NCBI RefSeq assembly: GCF_007828035.1
Contig: NZ_VITV01000003.1
Span: 744,001 to 808,000, forward strand
Reading direction: 5' to 3'
DNA: 64,000 nucleotides
From: Nitrospirillum amazonense
GTDB lineage: Bacteria; Pseudomonadota; Alphaproteobacteria; Azospirillales; Azospirillaceae
The number at the start of each line of letters is the position of its first letter. Position 1 is the stretch's first letter. The translations under genes and the position numbers were made by a program. The notes beneath the pieces are model-generated. The model was not told where the DNA came from, did not search any database, and was given only the letters and a program-made list of their open reading frames with translations. This document shows, one piece after another, positions 53,764-63,363 of the stretch.

Positions 53764-55802
53764 CCAATATCCCCCCCGGCTTTCGTTTCCGCAGCGCCCG
53801 ATCGTTCCCGCCAAGCCTCAGCCTTCGCGATGTACCAGGGAATGACGCCGGGATTCTCGGTCAGATTGGGATCAATGACCTTTGCCACGGGCCAACCCTG
53901 GAACAGGCGCTTGATCGGCAGTTCCTGCTTCTTGCCGGACAGGGTACGCGGAATCGCCGGTGCCGGAATGAACGCGTCGGGGATGAACCGGGGTGAGAGC
54001 GTGTCCCGGATGGCCGCGACCACGGCCGCCTCCAGCTCCGGACCCCAGGCGCGCCCATCACCAGGGACGACAAACATGAGCAGCTTGCTGTCGCCGGCGC
54101 CATCCTCGAGGTCGATCACCAGGCTGTCCGCAATGGACCCCAGGCGTTCCACGGCGGCATAGATGTCGGCGGTGCCCATCCGCAAGCCGTGCCGGTTGAT
54201 CGTGGCGTCGCTCCGTCCGGCGATGACGCAGCTTCCATCAGCCTCCACCGTCAGCCAATCGCCATGCCGCCAGATGCCGTCCCACGCGTCGAAGTAGGTC
54301 GAGCGATAGCGGCTGCCGTCCTGGTCACCCCAGAAGAACAGCGGCATGCTGGGGAAGGGCCGCGTACAGACAAGTTCGCCGACGCGGCCCCGCAGCGCAT
54401 GTCCATCCTCATCCCAGGCCTCGATCGAGGCGCCCAGGTGGCGGCATTGAAGACGGCCGGGCGTCGGAGGCAATTCCCGGTTCCCCGACAGGAACGCGGC
54501 GGCGATGTCGGTCCCGCCGGAGATGTTGCACCACCAGATGTCGGGGGTGCCTACGGCGTCAAACTGCGCCGTGCCCCAGTCCTGGACATCGGCCGTCAAT
54601 GGGGAGCCGGTGCTGCCCAACGCGCGGATGGCCTTCAGGTCACCGATCCCGTTCAAGGCCAGGCCCGCTTTGCGGCAACTGGAGAAAAACGCCGCCCCGG
54701 CACCGAACCAGGTCACGCGATGGCGCGCGGCGAACGCCCATAAAGGCTGCCATTCCGATTGCCCCGCGGCACCTTTCGGCGAACCGTCATAGAGACAGAT
54801 CGTCGTTCCGGTGAGAAGTCCACCGACCTGGATGTTCCACATCACCCAGCCCGTGGCGCTGTACCAGTGGAACCTTTCGCCGACCGTGTTGAGCGAATAA
54901 CTGGGCCCCAGGTCCAGATGCATGTTGCCGACGCAGGCCGAAACGACGATGCCGCCATGCCCGTGCACGATCGCCTTGGGCAGGCCTGTGGTTCCGCTGG
55001 AATAGAGGATCCACAGCGGATGATCGAAAGGCAGCCATTCGGGCTCGAATGCCGCGACTTCCGCGTCATCCGCGCACTGGGCACCGTCGAAGTCGATCGA
55101 GTCCTGTATGCGCGCCGCGCCATACCCCGTCCGGATCGCGAACAGGGCCGCGACGGCGGGCAGCCCGCGCCGGATCGCCTCGACGGTGGCGGAGCGATCC
55201 ATCCGCCGGCCGCCATAAAAGACCCCGTCGACGGCGATGAGCGCCTTGGGTGCCGCCTGCCGCAACCGATCCAGCACCGCCGGCGTGCCCATATCGGGCG
55301 AGCACATCGTCCACACCGCGCCCAGGCTGGCACAGGCGAGCATGGAAACGACCGCCTCAGGGATATTGGGCAGGTAGGCCGCGACCACGTCGCCGCGCCC
55401 TATGCCCCGGCGGCGCAAGGCCAGGGCCAGCGACGCCGTGCGCCGCCGCAACTGGCCCCAGGTCCATTCGATGGCCTGTCCGCTTTCCCCTTCCGCGATG
55501 ATCGCCGGCTGCCCGGCGGCATCGGCCAAGTCGGCGTGGCGAAACACCTGGCGCGCATAATTCACCTGCGCGCCCGCGAACCAGCGGGCGCCGGGCATCG
55601 CCCCGTCCACGATGGCGGTCGGCGGCGTCGGGGATTCCAGCGCGTGATAATCCCAGACGCTCAGCCAGAACGCGGCGAGATCGGATCGCGACCATTCCCA
55701 CATCGCCGCGTAATCAGGAAATGTCAGGCCGCGTTCCCGATGCAGCCATTCCCGATACAGTCTTATCTGGGGGACGCTGTCGCCCGCCCCGCGATTTATC
55801 AT
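53760..55802 (-). CDS. aacS: Acetoacetyl-CoA synthetase
   Basis: Activates acetoacetate to acetoacetyl-CoA using ATP; 680 residues, ANL superfamily. Family-specific blocks are MPGARWFAGAQVNYARQV near residue 70, the P-loop ILYSSGTTGLPKAIVHGHGG, the GGTDIAAAF motif, and the hinge GDWLTVEADGS with GRSDATINRHGLRMG and the C-terminal lysine region TLSGKKQELPIK. It heads a coupled operon with a transporter and a tannase-like enzyme, an uncommon pairing. The true acid substrate might differ from acetoacetate. Confidence 0.9.
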   Translation of the reverse strand: MINRGAGDSVPQIRLYREWLHRERGLTFPDYAAMWEWSRSDLAAFWLSVWDYHALESPTPPTAIVDGAMPGARWFAGAQVNYARQVFRHADLADAAGQPAIIAEGESGQAIEWTWGQLRRRTASLALALRRRGIGRGDVVAAYLPNIPEAVVSMLACASLGAVWTMCSPDMGTPAVLDRLRQAAPKALIAVDGVFYGGRRMDRSATVEAIRRGLPAVAALFAIRTGYGAARIQDSIDFDGAQCADDAEVAAFEPEWLPFDHPLWILYSSGTTGLPKAIVHGHGGIVVSACVGNMHLDLGPSYSLNTVGERFHWYSATGWVMWNIQVGGLLTGTTICLYDGSPKGAAGQSEWQPLWAFAARHRVTWFGAGAAFFSSCRKAGLALNGIGDLKAIRALGSTGSPLTADVQDWGTAQFDAVGTPDIWWCNISGGTDIAAAFLSGNRELPPTPGRLQCRHLGASIEAWDEDGHALRGRVGELVCTRPFPSMPLFFWGDQDGSRYRSTYFDAWDGIWRHGDWLTVEADGSCVIAGRSDATINRHGLRMGTADIYAAVERLGSIADSLVIDLEDGAGDSKLLMFVVPGDGRAWGPELEAAVVAAIRDTLSPRFIPDAFIPAPAIPRTLSGKKQELPIKRLFQGWPVAKVIDPNLTENPGVIPWYIAKAEAWRERSGAAETKAGGDIG

Positions 55803-55943
55803 GTCGGACTTTCCTCGTGAATCGATGGCCAGCGCCGCTCCGGATCGCGGCGCCAGGCCCGGTATGGGGCCGCGATCGAGACCCGGATGCCGGGCGTCGT
55901 CAGCCCATCCGGACCGCGCGGTAACCCAGGCCTCGCCGCTCGC

Positions 55944-58265
55944 TCAAAACCGGTGATAAAGCGTCGCCCCGTACATGCGCGGCATGCCGATGGACCCGGC
56001 GGTGTACGCCGTCGCACCGGGGCTGGTGTTCGCCTGGCTGATATAACGGACGTCGAAGGCGTTGCGGACCCAGCCGGTCAGCGACCAGGCCTTGTCGAAG
56101 GTGCCCAGGCCGATCGACGCGTTGAACAGCCCGTACCCGTCCTGGGAGACGAGCGGGTTGTTGTAGATGTCGAAATAGACCCTGCTTTGCCATTTGTAAT
56201 CGGCGCGCGCGGTGACCTCCAGCGCGCTGGAAACCGGGAAGACGTACTCGCCGGACACATTGAACTGCCATTTCGGCGCCTGGGTAAGCGTATTGCCTTC
56301 CAAGTTCTTGGCACCGGGCGGCAAAGCCTGGCCATCGCTGGTCACCCCCACGCACGCGGCGGCGGTCGGCAGGGCCGGATACAGCGGGTCGTTGTTGCAG
56401 AACTTCCCAAATGCCGTATCGAGGCGCGTGGCCGCCCCGGCCACCTTCAGCCCTTCGGCCAGAATGGCCTCGACTTCGAACTCGACGCCCTTGATCGTGG
56501 CGGCGGACGAGTTCTCGACCTTCGGGAACTGCACCCCCGTCTGCACGTTCGTGCGGAAGACGGTCTGCTGCAGGTTGGTGTAGTCGGCATAGAACGCGGT
56601 AAGGCCCATGCGCAATTTGTTGTCGAACAACTTGGCCTTGGTGCCGATTTCGTAGTTCCAGACATATTCCGGATTGAAGAAATTAACCGGCTGCGTGATG
56701 TCGCCCAGGGTGTTGAAGCCACCCGACTTGAAGCCACGGGACACGCTGGCATAGACCAACGTGTTGTCCTGGGGTGCGTAGTCAAGCACGAAGCGGGGCG
56801 TGAAAGCCTTCCAGATATCCTTGTCGGCCAGAAGATAGTGGAGCCCGCCCGACGTAGCATCCATCGCGTAAGACTTGGAGTCGAGGGTATAGCGCCCGCC
56901 GGCCGTCGCACGAAGATTGTCGGTCAGGTTGTAGCGGAACTGCGCATAGGCCGCATACGAGTCCAGCGTCTCGGCGGGAAGATAGACCAGCAGATTCTTG
57001 ACCGCCGCGGTGCTGAGGTACAGCGGCTCACTCGAATCCCCGTGCATGTAGAACAGGCCGGCGACCAGATCCGCCCGGCTGCCCACGTCCGTGGTCGCGG
57101 TAAGTTCCTGCGTCACCTGCTTCGCGTACAGGCCGATGAGATCGAACCGCGCGCTGGCCACCGGCGTCAGGTCGACATCAAGGTTGGTCAGGTCGATATC
57201 GTGCTTGATGAAGCCTGTGGTCGAGGTAATCGACGTGTCCGGCCCCAGGTCCAGGTGCGCGGTCAGGGTGGCCCTGACGTCCTCCACGTCCCGTTGATTG
57301 GGTTCGTTGAAATAGAAGGTCAGGTCGTCAATGTTGTTGCGGGGATACGCATAACCCGGCACTTCGGCCGGCGTGGGCCTGGCCGGATCGGCGCGGCCCA
57401 GCAGAAGATTGAATGATGGGTCGCTGCGGTCGCGCGTGTAATCGACCAGCGCGCTGATGCTGAAGATTTCGGATGGCTTCACCAACAGCTGGCCGCGCAC
57501 CTCGGTGAGGTCGGCGTTGTCGTTGTGTCGGCCGAGATACGCGTTGTCCGTCCAGCCGTCCGCACGGTCCCGCTGAAAGGAGACGCGGGTCAGAACCTTG
57601 TCGGACAGCGGCACGTTCACGAACCCCTTAGCCCCGAAACGCGCGTAGTTGCCACCGGTAAGCGCCAGTTCGGCATCGGTCTGATCGGTCGGGGCCTTGC
57701 TGTTGACATTGATGGCGCCACCCGTCGCATTGCGGCCCTGGATGGTGCCTTGCGGCCCGCGGAGGACCTCCACCCGTTCGACATCGAGGAAGGACGGGTT
57801 CATCATGAAATGGTTGAGCAAGGGAACGCCGTCGAGCGACACGGTCACGCCCGACTGGCTGCCGATGTCCTGCCCGGCCTGGCCGATGCCGCGCATGGCG
57901 ATGAACACGTTGGTGGAGCGCGTGCCGAACTGGAGGCTGGGCGCGAGTTGGACAAGGTCGCCCACCTCCTTCACGCCGGCCTTCTCCAGCGTTTCGCCCG
58001 AGACGGCGGTGATCGCTATCGGGATGTTCTGCAGCCCTTCGGCGCGCTTTTCGGCCGTCACGAGAATTTCCTCCAAGCCGAGGTCGCGCGAGGTGTCGGC
58101 CGGGGCGGCGGAAGCGCCATTCTGCGGCTGAACGGCGGCCCCTTGGGTGGCGCCCTGGGTCTGGGCCTGCGCCCACACCTGGCCAGTGGCCAGGCATCCA
58201 CCGACCAGCGCCGTCGCCCCCAACCCCAGCGCGCGCGCGCGACGGATCAGCCTCAAGCTGCTCAT
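55944..58265 (-). CDS. TonB-dependent outer-membrane receptor
   Basis: 773 residues with a signal peptide ending near QVWAQAQ. A TonB-box-like EEILVTAEKRAEGLQ precedes the plug domain, with RVEVLRGPQGTIQGRNATGGAIN near residue 155. The barrel ends GMPRMYGATLYHRF. The start at 58265 is fixed by a strong GGGAGGGGGAGG ribosome-binding site; the longer frame is not needed. It lies upstream of aacS on the same strand with 141 bp between, and downstream of an AraC-type regulator gene. Substrate unknown, probably an aromatic ester or siderophore-like compound. Confidence 0.93.
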   Translation of the reverse strand: MSSLRLIRRARALGLGATALVGGCLATGQVWAQAQTQGATQGAAVQPQNGASAAPADTSRDLGLEEILVTAEKRAEGLQNIPIAITAVSGETLEKAGVKEVGDLVQLAPSLQFGTRSTNVFIAMRGIGQAGQDIGSQSGVTVSLDGVPLLNHFMMNPSFLDVERVEVLRGPQGTIQGRNATGGAINVNSKAPTDQTDAELALTGGNYARFGAKGFVNVPLSDKVLTRVSFQRDRADGWTDNAYLGRHNDNADLTEVRGQLLVKPSEIFSISALVDYTRDRSDPSFNLLLGRADPARPTPAEVPGYAYPRNNIDDLTFYFNEPNQRDVEDVRATLTAHLDLGPDTSITSTTGFIKHDIDLTNLDVDLTPVASARFDLIGLYAKQVTQELTATTDVGSRADLVAGLFYMHGDSSEPLYLSTAAVKNLLVYLPAETLDSYAAYAQFRYNLTDNLRATAGGRYTLDSKSYAMDATSGGLHYLLADKDIWKAFTPRFVLDYAPQDNTLVYASVSRGFKSGGFNTLGDITQPVNFFNPEYVWNYEIGTKAKLFDNKLRMGLTAFYADYTNLQQTVFRTNVQTGVQFPKVENSSAATIKGVEFEVEAILAEGLKVAGAATRLDTAFGKFCNNDPLYPALPTAAACVGVTSDGQALPPGAKNLEGNTLTQAPKWQFNVSGEYVFPVSSALEVTARADYKWQSRVYFDIYNNPLVSQDGYGLFNASIGLGTFDKAWSLTGWVRNAFDVRYISQANTSPGATAYTAGSIGMPRMYGATLYHRF

Positions 58266-58394
58266 GTCCTCCCCCTCCCTTTTGATGCGATTGACGCCGG
58301 GGATCTCACGCCCCCGGTCGAGGCGGATCTTCGCATTTGCCGGACGAGAGGCAATGACACGGCTGACGCCATGATTTGGCGGAAGTGACATGGG

Positions 58395-58410
58395 GGGGCC
58401 GCGCGGCCCC
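58395..58410 (-). terminator. Hairpin after the AraC-type regulator gene
   Basis: GGGGCC-GCGC-GGCCCC, a perfect 6-bp GC stem just after the AraC stop and ahead of the TonB receptor gene. No T-run follows, so its strength is uncertain. Confidence 0.35.
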
Positions 58411-58418
58411 ATCCCGCC

Positions 58419-59510
58419 CTATGCGATCCGCCGATCCTTGAGAAGGACGGTCGCGGCGCCGACCTTTGCCGCGTCGGCCATGTATTCGGTGCGATAGGCC
58501 GATGGCGTCATTCCGGCCCAGGCGCAGAAATGGCGCGAAAAGCTGCCGGGTTCGCTGAACCCCACGGTAAGGCCGATCTCCGTGATCGGCAGGTCGCTCG
58601 CGAGCAGGTAGGCGGCGGCCAGTTCCCCGCGCAGGCGCGTCCTCATGTCCTGGAAGCATTCCCCTTCCAGCGACAGATCCTGGCGAAGCCGCCTGGGTCG
58701 AGTCCGCAGGCGCGCGGCGACGACCTCGACCGGCGCCGACCAGAGGCCGGCGCGCTGGAAATCGATCAGCACCTGCTGCGTCCGCTCCCGCCAGGTCGGG
58801 CCACGGTCGGGAATGTCGAACCAGTCGGGCTCACTCGCGTAGTAATCGTCATATTCCTTGATGGAACTGTGCACCAGGCGCACCGCCAGATCGTCCCAGT
58901 CATAAGACAAGGCATCCACCGGCGCGTCGAATTGCACGGGACAGCGGAACAGCGCGAACCGGTCGAAGCCGTTTTCCTGGATGGGGCGCGGCCCCCGGAT
59001 GGAAAGACCGCGAAGCACCAGCGGACGGCCGATCAGCCAACTGAAGAACTGGTAGATCCAGACGAACCTGATCCAGACCAGGATGTCCCGGTTTACACCC
59101 GGGATAGTCTGGTACTTGCAGATGTGCTGAAGGCCGGATCCGTGCTCCTCGGTGATGCCCGGCCCCACATCGGCGGACATCGCGTCGGTGAAGCGGATGC
59201 TGACCCGCAGCGCCTCGCCCAGGGTGGCGCAATGCAGGAAGGACAGGAGACGCTCGGCCTCAAGCGCGAGGCGACAGCCTTGGGCGAAGAAGCCGAGATA
59301 GACGTCATCAAGTGCGAACTGAATCCGACGGATCAGTCGGACCAGGGCTTGGCCATCGATCGCGGCGCGCGCGTTCCCGTAAACCGCCGGATCGATCGCC
59401 GCGTCCCGTAAAAGCGCATGGGGGTCGAACCCTTTGAGCACGGCGCCTTGCAGCAGTTGCCGGACCGCCTCGCCATCCAACCCCGTTTTTCCCGTGGGTT
59501 CTTCTTCCAT
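58419..59510 (-). CDS. AraC-family transcriptional regulator
   Basis: 363 residues. The large N-terminal domain resembles the arabinose-binding-like domain found in regulators such as OruR. The C-terminal double HTH (about 260-345) has ASDLPITEIGLTVGFSEPGSFSRHFCAWAGMTPSAYR. I chose the start at 59510; upstream methionines at 59570 and 59657 are less likely. By position it probably controls the TonB receptor and aacS-transporter-tannase genes downstream on the same strand. Confidence 0.87.
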   Translation of the reverse strand: MEEEPTGKTGLDGEAVRQLLQGAVLKGFDPHALLRDAAIDPAVYGNARAAIDGQALVRLIRRIQFALDDVYLGFFAQGCRLALEAERLLSFLHCATLGEALRVSIRFTDAMSADVGPGITEEHGSGLQHICKYQTIPGVNRDILVWIRFVWIYQFFSWLIGRPLVLRGLSIRGPRPIQENGFDRFALFRCPVQFDAPVDALSYDWDDLAVRLVHSSIKEYDDYYASEPDWFDIPDRGPTWRERTQQVLIDFQRAGLWSAPVEVVAARLRTRPRRLRQDLSLEGECFQDMRTRLRGELAAAYLLASDLPITEIGLTVGFSEPGSFSRHFCAWAGMTPSAYRTEYMADAAKVGAATVLLKDRRIA

Positions 59511-59756
59511 CCCGTATTCGTTCTTATGGCGACGTGGCCGGGCCGATGTCGCATACCGCAAGGCATCCATTATTTGCAGCGCCCCATCCCCGCCGCAAGG
59601 GCCGGGTGACTGTGCGTGCCTTGCGATAGCTTCTCCCCACGACAGCATGCGCACCACGGCAAGCGACCGCTTGGATGTTTAGAGGGTGCGGCGATACTGC
59701 CGGTCAGCCGTACAGTCGGCCCGACGGCTTGGGGCCGTCTCCGGCCGGCGCCCCCA

Positions 59757-60794
59757 TCACACGGCGCCGCGCTCGTACCAGGGCCGGCTGGCTTTCACCA
59801 GGTGCACCACCGACAGCATGACCGGCACCTCCACCAGCACGCCCACGACCGTGGCCAGGGCGGCGCCGGAGTTCAGGCCGAACAGGCTGATGGCGGCGGC
59901 CACGGCCAGCTCGAAGAAGTTGCTGGCGCCGATCAGGGCCGCCGGGGCCGCCACGCACCAGGCCACGCCGAACTGGCGGCTCAGCAGATAGGCCAAGCCG
60001 GCGTTCAGATAGACCTGGATCAGAATGGGCACCGCCAGCAGGGCGATCACCAGGGGCTGGGCCAGGATCTGCGGCCCCTGGAAGCCGAACAGCAGCACCA
60101 GGGTGGTCAGCAGCGCCACCAGGGACAGGGGCTGCAGCATGGACAGGACCCGCTTCAGCCGCGCCTCCCCACCCGCCAGCAGGGCTCGGCGCCAAGCCTG
60201 CGCCACCACCACCGGCACGACGATGTAGAGCGCGACGGACAGCGCCAGGGTGGCCCAGGGCACGGTGATGGAGGCCACGCCCAGCAGCAGGCCCACCAGG
60301 GGCGCGAAGGCGAACACCATGATCAGGTCGTTCAGCGCCACCTGGCTGAGGGTGAAATGCGGCTCGCCCTCGCAGAGGTTGGACCAGACGAACACCATGG
60401 CGGTGCAGGGCGCCGCCGCCAACAGGATCAGGCCGGCGATGTAGGACGGGCCCTGGCCCGCCGGCAGCAGGTCGGCGAACAGGGTGCCGATGAACAGGCT
60501 GCCTAACAGCGCCATGGAAAACGGCTTGACCGCCCAGTTGATGGCCAGGGTGACGGCCACGCCCCGCCAATGCTCCTTCACCTGCGCCAGGGCGCCGAAG
60601 TCGATCTTCAGCAACATGGGGATGATCATCAGCCAGATCAGCGCCGCCACCGGCAGGTTGACCTTGGCCACTTCGGCCGCCGCCACGGTGCTGAACAGGC
60701 CCGGCAGCAAATGGCCCAGGGCGATGCCGGCCACGATGCACAGCGCCACCCACAGGCTGAGGTAGCGTTCGAAGCGGGACATGGCGCCGGACAT
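59757..60794 (-). CDS. acr3: Arsenite efflux permease Acr3
   Basis: 345 residues with ten membrane helices. The ACR3 hallmark LLAAAPCTAMVFVWSNL carries the essential cysteine. KVNLPVAALIWLMIIPMLLKIDF and GASNFFELAVAAAISLFG also match. It exports As(III) using the proton gradient. It is the last gene of the ars operon, 11 bp after arsC-arsN2. A small hairpin (59723-59739) lies downstream. Confidence 0.95.
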   Translation of the reverse strand: MSGAMSRFERYLSLWVALCIVAGIALGHLLPGLFSTVAAAEVAKVNLPVAALIWLMIIPMLLKIDFGALAQVKEHWRGVAVTLAINWAVKPFSMALLGSLFIGTLFADLLPAGQGPSYIAGLILLAAAPCTAMVFVWSNLCEGEPHFTLSQVALNDLIMVFAFAPLVGLLLGVASITVPWATLALSVALYIVVPVVVAQAWRRALLAGGEARLKRVLSMLQPLSLVALLTTLVLLFGFQGPQILAQPLVIALLAVPILIQVYLNAGLAYLLSRQFGVAWCVAAPAALIGASNFFELAVAAAISLFGLNSGAALATVVGVLVEVPVMLSVVHLVKASRPWYERGAV

Positions 60795-60805
60795 GAGGGC
60801 GGTCC

Positions 60806-61636
60806 TCAGACGGTGATGGTGCGCGACAGCAGCGTCGCGGTGGAGGGGCACAGGCCCTGGGCCTGGGGGGTGGCCAGGACGGCGGCGGGGGCCTGGTCGC
60901 GGGTCACGGGCTTGAAGCCGGCCTTTTCGAAGAAACCGCCGGCGGAGGTGGTCAACAGCCAGGCCCGCTGGTGCCCCTCCTCCCAGGCGCGGCGCAGCAG
61001 CAGGGCCACCAGGTTGCGGCCGATGCCTTTGCCTTGCACCGCCTCCGGTACCATCACGGAGCGAACCAGGATGTCGGCGTCCAGCGGCAGGTAGCCGCCA
61101 TAGCCCGCCCGTGTGCCGCCAAGGGTTCGGTAGGCGAAGAACCGCCCCTCGCCATCGGCCAGGTCCGCCACCGGCAGGCTGGCGGCCGTGAGCGCGGCCA
61201 CCAGGCTTGGATCGGTGGCCGGGATCGGCTCATCCTTCAGGAAGGGCGCCCCCTCTTCCTTGTCGAAATCCGCGTCTGGCAGGTCGGGCAGCAGGTCCAG
61301 GACGACGTCGGATGGCCGGCACAGCGTCACGCCCCGGGGCGTGACCACGATGGGCCGGTTGATCAGGATGGGGTGGGCCATCATGAAATCCAGCAACTCG
61401 GCGTCGGTCCACTTGGGATCGTCCAGGCCAAGCTCCGCATAGGGCGTGCCCTTGCGGCGCAGCACCTGGCGCACCGTCAGGCCCGCGCGCCGGATCAGGT
61501 TGGCCAACACCTCCCGGCTGGGCGGATCCTTCAGGTACTCGATCACCTCCGGCTCGGCACCGGCGTGGCGGATCATGGCCAGGACGTTGCGCGACGTGCC
61601 GCAGGCGGGGTTGTGGTAGAGGGTGACCGTGCTCAT
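60806..61636 (-). CDS. arsC: Fusion of glutaredoxin-type arsenate reductase ArsC and ArsN2-like acetyltransferase
   Basis: 276 residues. Residues 1-115 are a glutaredoxin-coupled ArsC with the catalytic Cys12 (YHNPACGTSRNVLAM) and the conserved RPIVVTPRGVTLCRP. After a linker, residues about 145-276 form a GNAT acetyltransferase similar to ArsN2 (VRSVMVPEAVQGKGIGRNLVALLLRRA and TTSAGGFFEKAGFKPVTRDQ). ArsN2-type proteins are linked to ars operons, but their substrate is uncertain. It overlaps the second arsC gene by 4 bp. Confidence 0.92.
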   Translation of the reverse strand: MSTVTLYHNPACGTSRNVLAMIRHAGAEPEVIEYLKDPPSREVLANLIRRAGLTVRQVLRRKGTPYAELGLDDPKWTDAELLDFMMAHPILINRPIVVTPRGVTLCRPSDVVLDLLPDLPDADFDKEEGAPFLKDEPIPATDPSLVAALTAASLPVADLADGEGRFFAYRTLGGTRAGYGGYLPLDADILVRSVMVPEAVQGKGIGRNLVALLLRRAWEEGHQRAWLLTTSAGGFFEKAGFKPVTRDQAPAAVLATPQAQGLCPSTATLLSRTITV

Positions 61637-62142
61637 GCCGCCAACTCCCGATGGGTGGCCAAGTCATCCAGGTGGCGCTTGATGGCCATGCGGTCCAGCG
61701 AGACCAGGGGCAGGCTGGTGAAGGCCTGCAGGCGCCGCTCGATCTGGCCGTAGATGCCCGCGGTGAAGGCCGCCTTCTCTGCGTCGGAGCCCTCGAACGA
61801 CGACGGGTCGGCGAAGCCCCAATGGGCGCTCACCGGGTGGCCGGGCCACACCGGGCAGACCTCGCCGGCGGCGTTGTCGCAGACGGTGAACACGAAATCC
61901 ATCTCCGGCGCGCCCGGGCCAGCGAATTCGTCCCAAGTCTTGGAGCGCAGGCCAGTGACGTCATAGCCCAGCCGCTCCAGCAGCGCCTTCACCACCGGGT
62001 TGATGCGGCCCGACGGCTGGCTGCCGGCGCTGAACGCGCGGAAGCGGCCGCCGCCGATACGGCTCAGGATGCTCTCCGCCATCATGCTGCGGGCGCTGTT
62101 GTGGGTGCAGAGGAACAGGACGTTGAAAACGCGGTCGGTCAT
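61633..62142 (-). CDS. arsC: Thioredoxin-coupled arsenate reductase (low-MW phosphatase fold)
   Basis: 169 residues. The P-loop is FLCTHNSARS with Cys12 and Arg18 (C-x5-R). Cys88 and Cys95 (VFTVCDNAAGEVCPVWPG) complete the three-cysteine relay of thioredoxin-linked ArsC enzymes. It is a second, unrelated arsenate reductase in the same operon. The ATG at 62142 removes a long non-homologous upstream frame that overlaps arsR. Confidence 0.94.
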   Translation of the reverse strand: MTDRVFNVLFLCTHNSARSMMAESILSRIGGGRFRAFSAGSQPSGRINPVVKALLERLGYDVTGLRSKTWDEFAGPGAPEMDFVFTVCDNAAGEVCPVWPGHPVSAHWGFADPSSFEGSDAEKAAFTAGIYGQIERRLQAFTSLPLVSLDRMAIKRHLDDLATHRELAA

Positions 62143-62168
62143 GGAAACCCCGGGCTGAATGGCGGCCG

Positions 62169-62522
62169 TCAGGCGTCGATGGTGGGTTTCGGGCAGCAGT
62201 CGATCATCTCGGGGATCCCGGTGCCGCACAGTTCGGGCAGGCCCTGGCAGCAATCTTCCATGAGGAAGGCCAGCAGGCGGCGGGTGCCCTCGTAGTCGGT
62301 GGCGTAGAAGATCTGCCGCTGCACCCGCCAGGAGCGCAGCAGGCCCGCCCGTTCCAATAGGCCCAGGTGGTGCGACAGGGTCGAGGACGGCACTGCCACG
62401 CGGGCGGCGACGTCCCCGGCGGTCAGGCCGTTGGGCCCCGCCTGCACCAACAGGCGGAAGACGCTCAGGCGGGTTTCCTGGGCAAGGGCGGCAAAGGCGT
62501 CGATGGCGGCTTTCGGTTCCAT
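62169..62522 (-). CDS. arsR: ArsR-family arsenic-responsive repressor
   Basis: 117 residues with a winged HTH (LTAGDVAARVAVPSSTLSHHLGLLERAGLL). Arsenite could be sensed by the C-terminal cysteines in EDCCQGLPELC or DCCPK, since no ELCVCDL-like motif occurs in the DNA-binding helix. The start codon falls inside a 22-bp sequence that recurs upstream of arsH. Confidence 0.93.
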   Translation of the reverse strand: MEPKAAIDAFAALAQETRLSVFRLLVQAGPNGLTAGDVAARVAVPSSTLSHHLGLLERAGLLRSWRVQRQIFYATDYEGTRRLLAFLMEDCCQGLPELCGTGIPEMIDCCPKPTIDA

Positions 62523-62540
62523 ATCGCGACAATCGTAGAA
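62519..62540. promoter_or_regulatory. Candidate ArsR operator at the arsR start
   Basis: On the minus strand TTCTA-CG-ATTGTCG-CG-ATATGG. It shares 18 of 22 positions with the site upstream of arsH. It covers the arsR start codon, as expected for autoregulation. Confidence 0.55.
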
Positions 62541-62597
62541 ATTACACGGTCAAGCCGGGGATGGTTCACGGGCGGTGCGACGGTACCAACCGCGGCG

Positions 62598-63356
62598 TCA
62601 TTCCGAGGCGGGCACCGGCTTCTCATGGCTCATGGCAATCGCCCCCAAGTCGGGGGCACTCAGGTCCGGCTTCGGCAGCTTGGCGGCGGCCTCCTTCCGC
62701 TCGCTGTAGCGGTCGACCATGTAGTCGGAGCGGTCGCGCACCAGCAGGGTGAACTTCACCAGTTCCTCCATCACGTCCACCACGCGGTCGTAGTAGGCGG
62801 ACGGCTTCATGCGGCCGTCGTCGTCGAACTCCTGATAGGCCTTCGCCACCGACGACTGGTTGGGGATGGTCACCATCCGCATCCAGCGGCCCAGCACCCG
62901 CATGGCGTTCACGGCGTTGAAGGACTGGCTGCCGCCCGACACCTGCATGACCGCCAGGGTGCGGCCCTGGGTGGGCCGGACGCTGCCCGTCTCCAGCGGC
63001 AGCCAGTCTATCTGGCTCTTGAACACGCCGGTCAAGGTGCCGTGGCGCTCGGGCGAGCACCACACCTGGCCCTCGGACCAGATGGACAGCTCGCGCAGTT
63101 CCGCGACCTTGGGATGGGTGGGCGGCACACTGTCGGGCAGCGGCAGGCCAGCGGGGTCGAAGATGCGGGTCTCGCATCCAAACCGCTCCAACAGGCGGGC
63201 CGCCTCCTGCGTCAGGAAGCGGCTGTAGGACCGCTCCCGCAGCGAACCGTAGAGCAGCAGGATGCGCGGCGGATGGGTGGAAATCCGCTTGGGCGTAAGC
63301 TTGTCCAGGTCGGGGGCGTCGAACCGGAGAGCGTCAATGTTGGGTAGGTCGATCAT
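62598..63356 (-). CDS. arsH: ArsH, NADPH-dependent FMN flavoprotein
   Basis: 252 residues, flavodoxin-like fold. The FMN-binding loop is [20 protein letters not shown], with [28 protein letters not shown] and [14 protein letters not shown]. ArsH oxidises trivalent organoarsenicals or acts as a quinone reductase in related bacteria. The ATG at 63356 is chosen over TTG at 63377, which lies in the operator-like repeat. It is the first gene of the ars cluster, with its own upstream operator copy. Confidence 0.94.
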   Translation of the reverse strand: MIDLPNIDALRFDAPDLDKLTPKRISTHPPRILLLYGSLRERSYSRFLTQEAARLLERFGCETRIFDPAGLPLPDSVPPTHPKVAELRELSIWSEGQVWCSPERHGTLTGVFKSQIDWLPLETGSVRPTQGRTLAVMQVSGGSQSFNAVNAMRVLGRWMRMVTIPNQSSVAKAYQEFDDDGRMKPSAYYDRVVDVMEELVKFTLLVRDRSDYMVDRYSERKEAAAKLPKPDLSAPDLGAIAMSHEKPVPASE

Positions 63357-63363
63357 GGCTATA

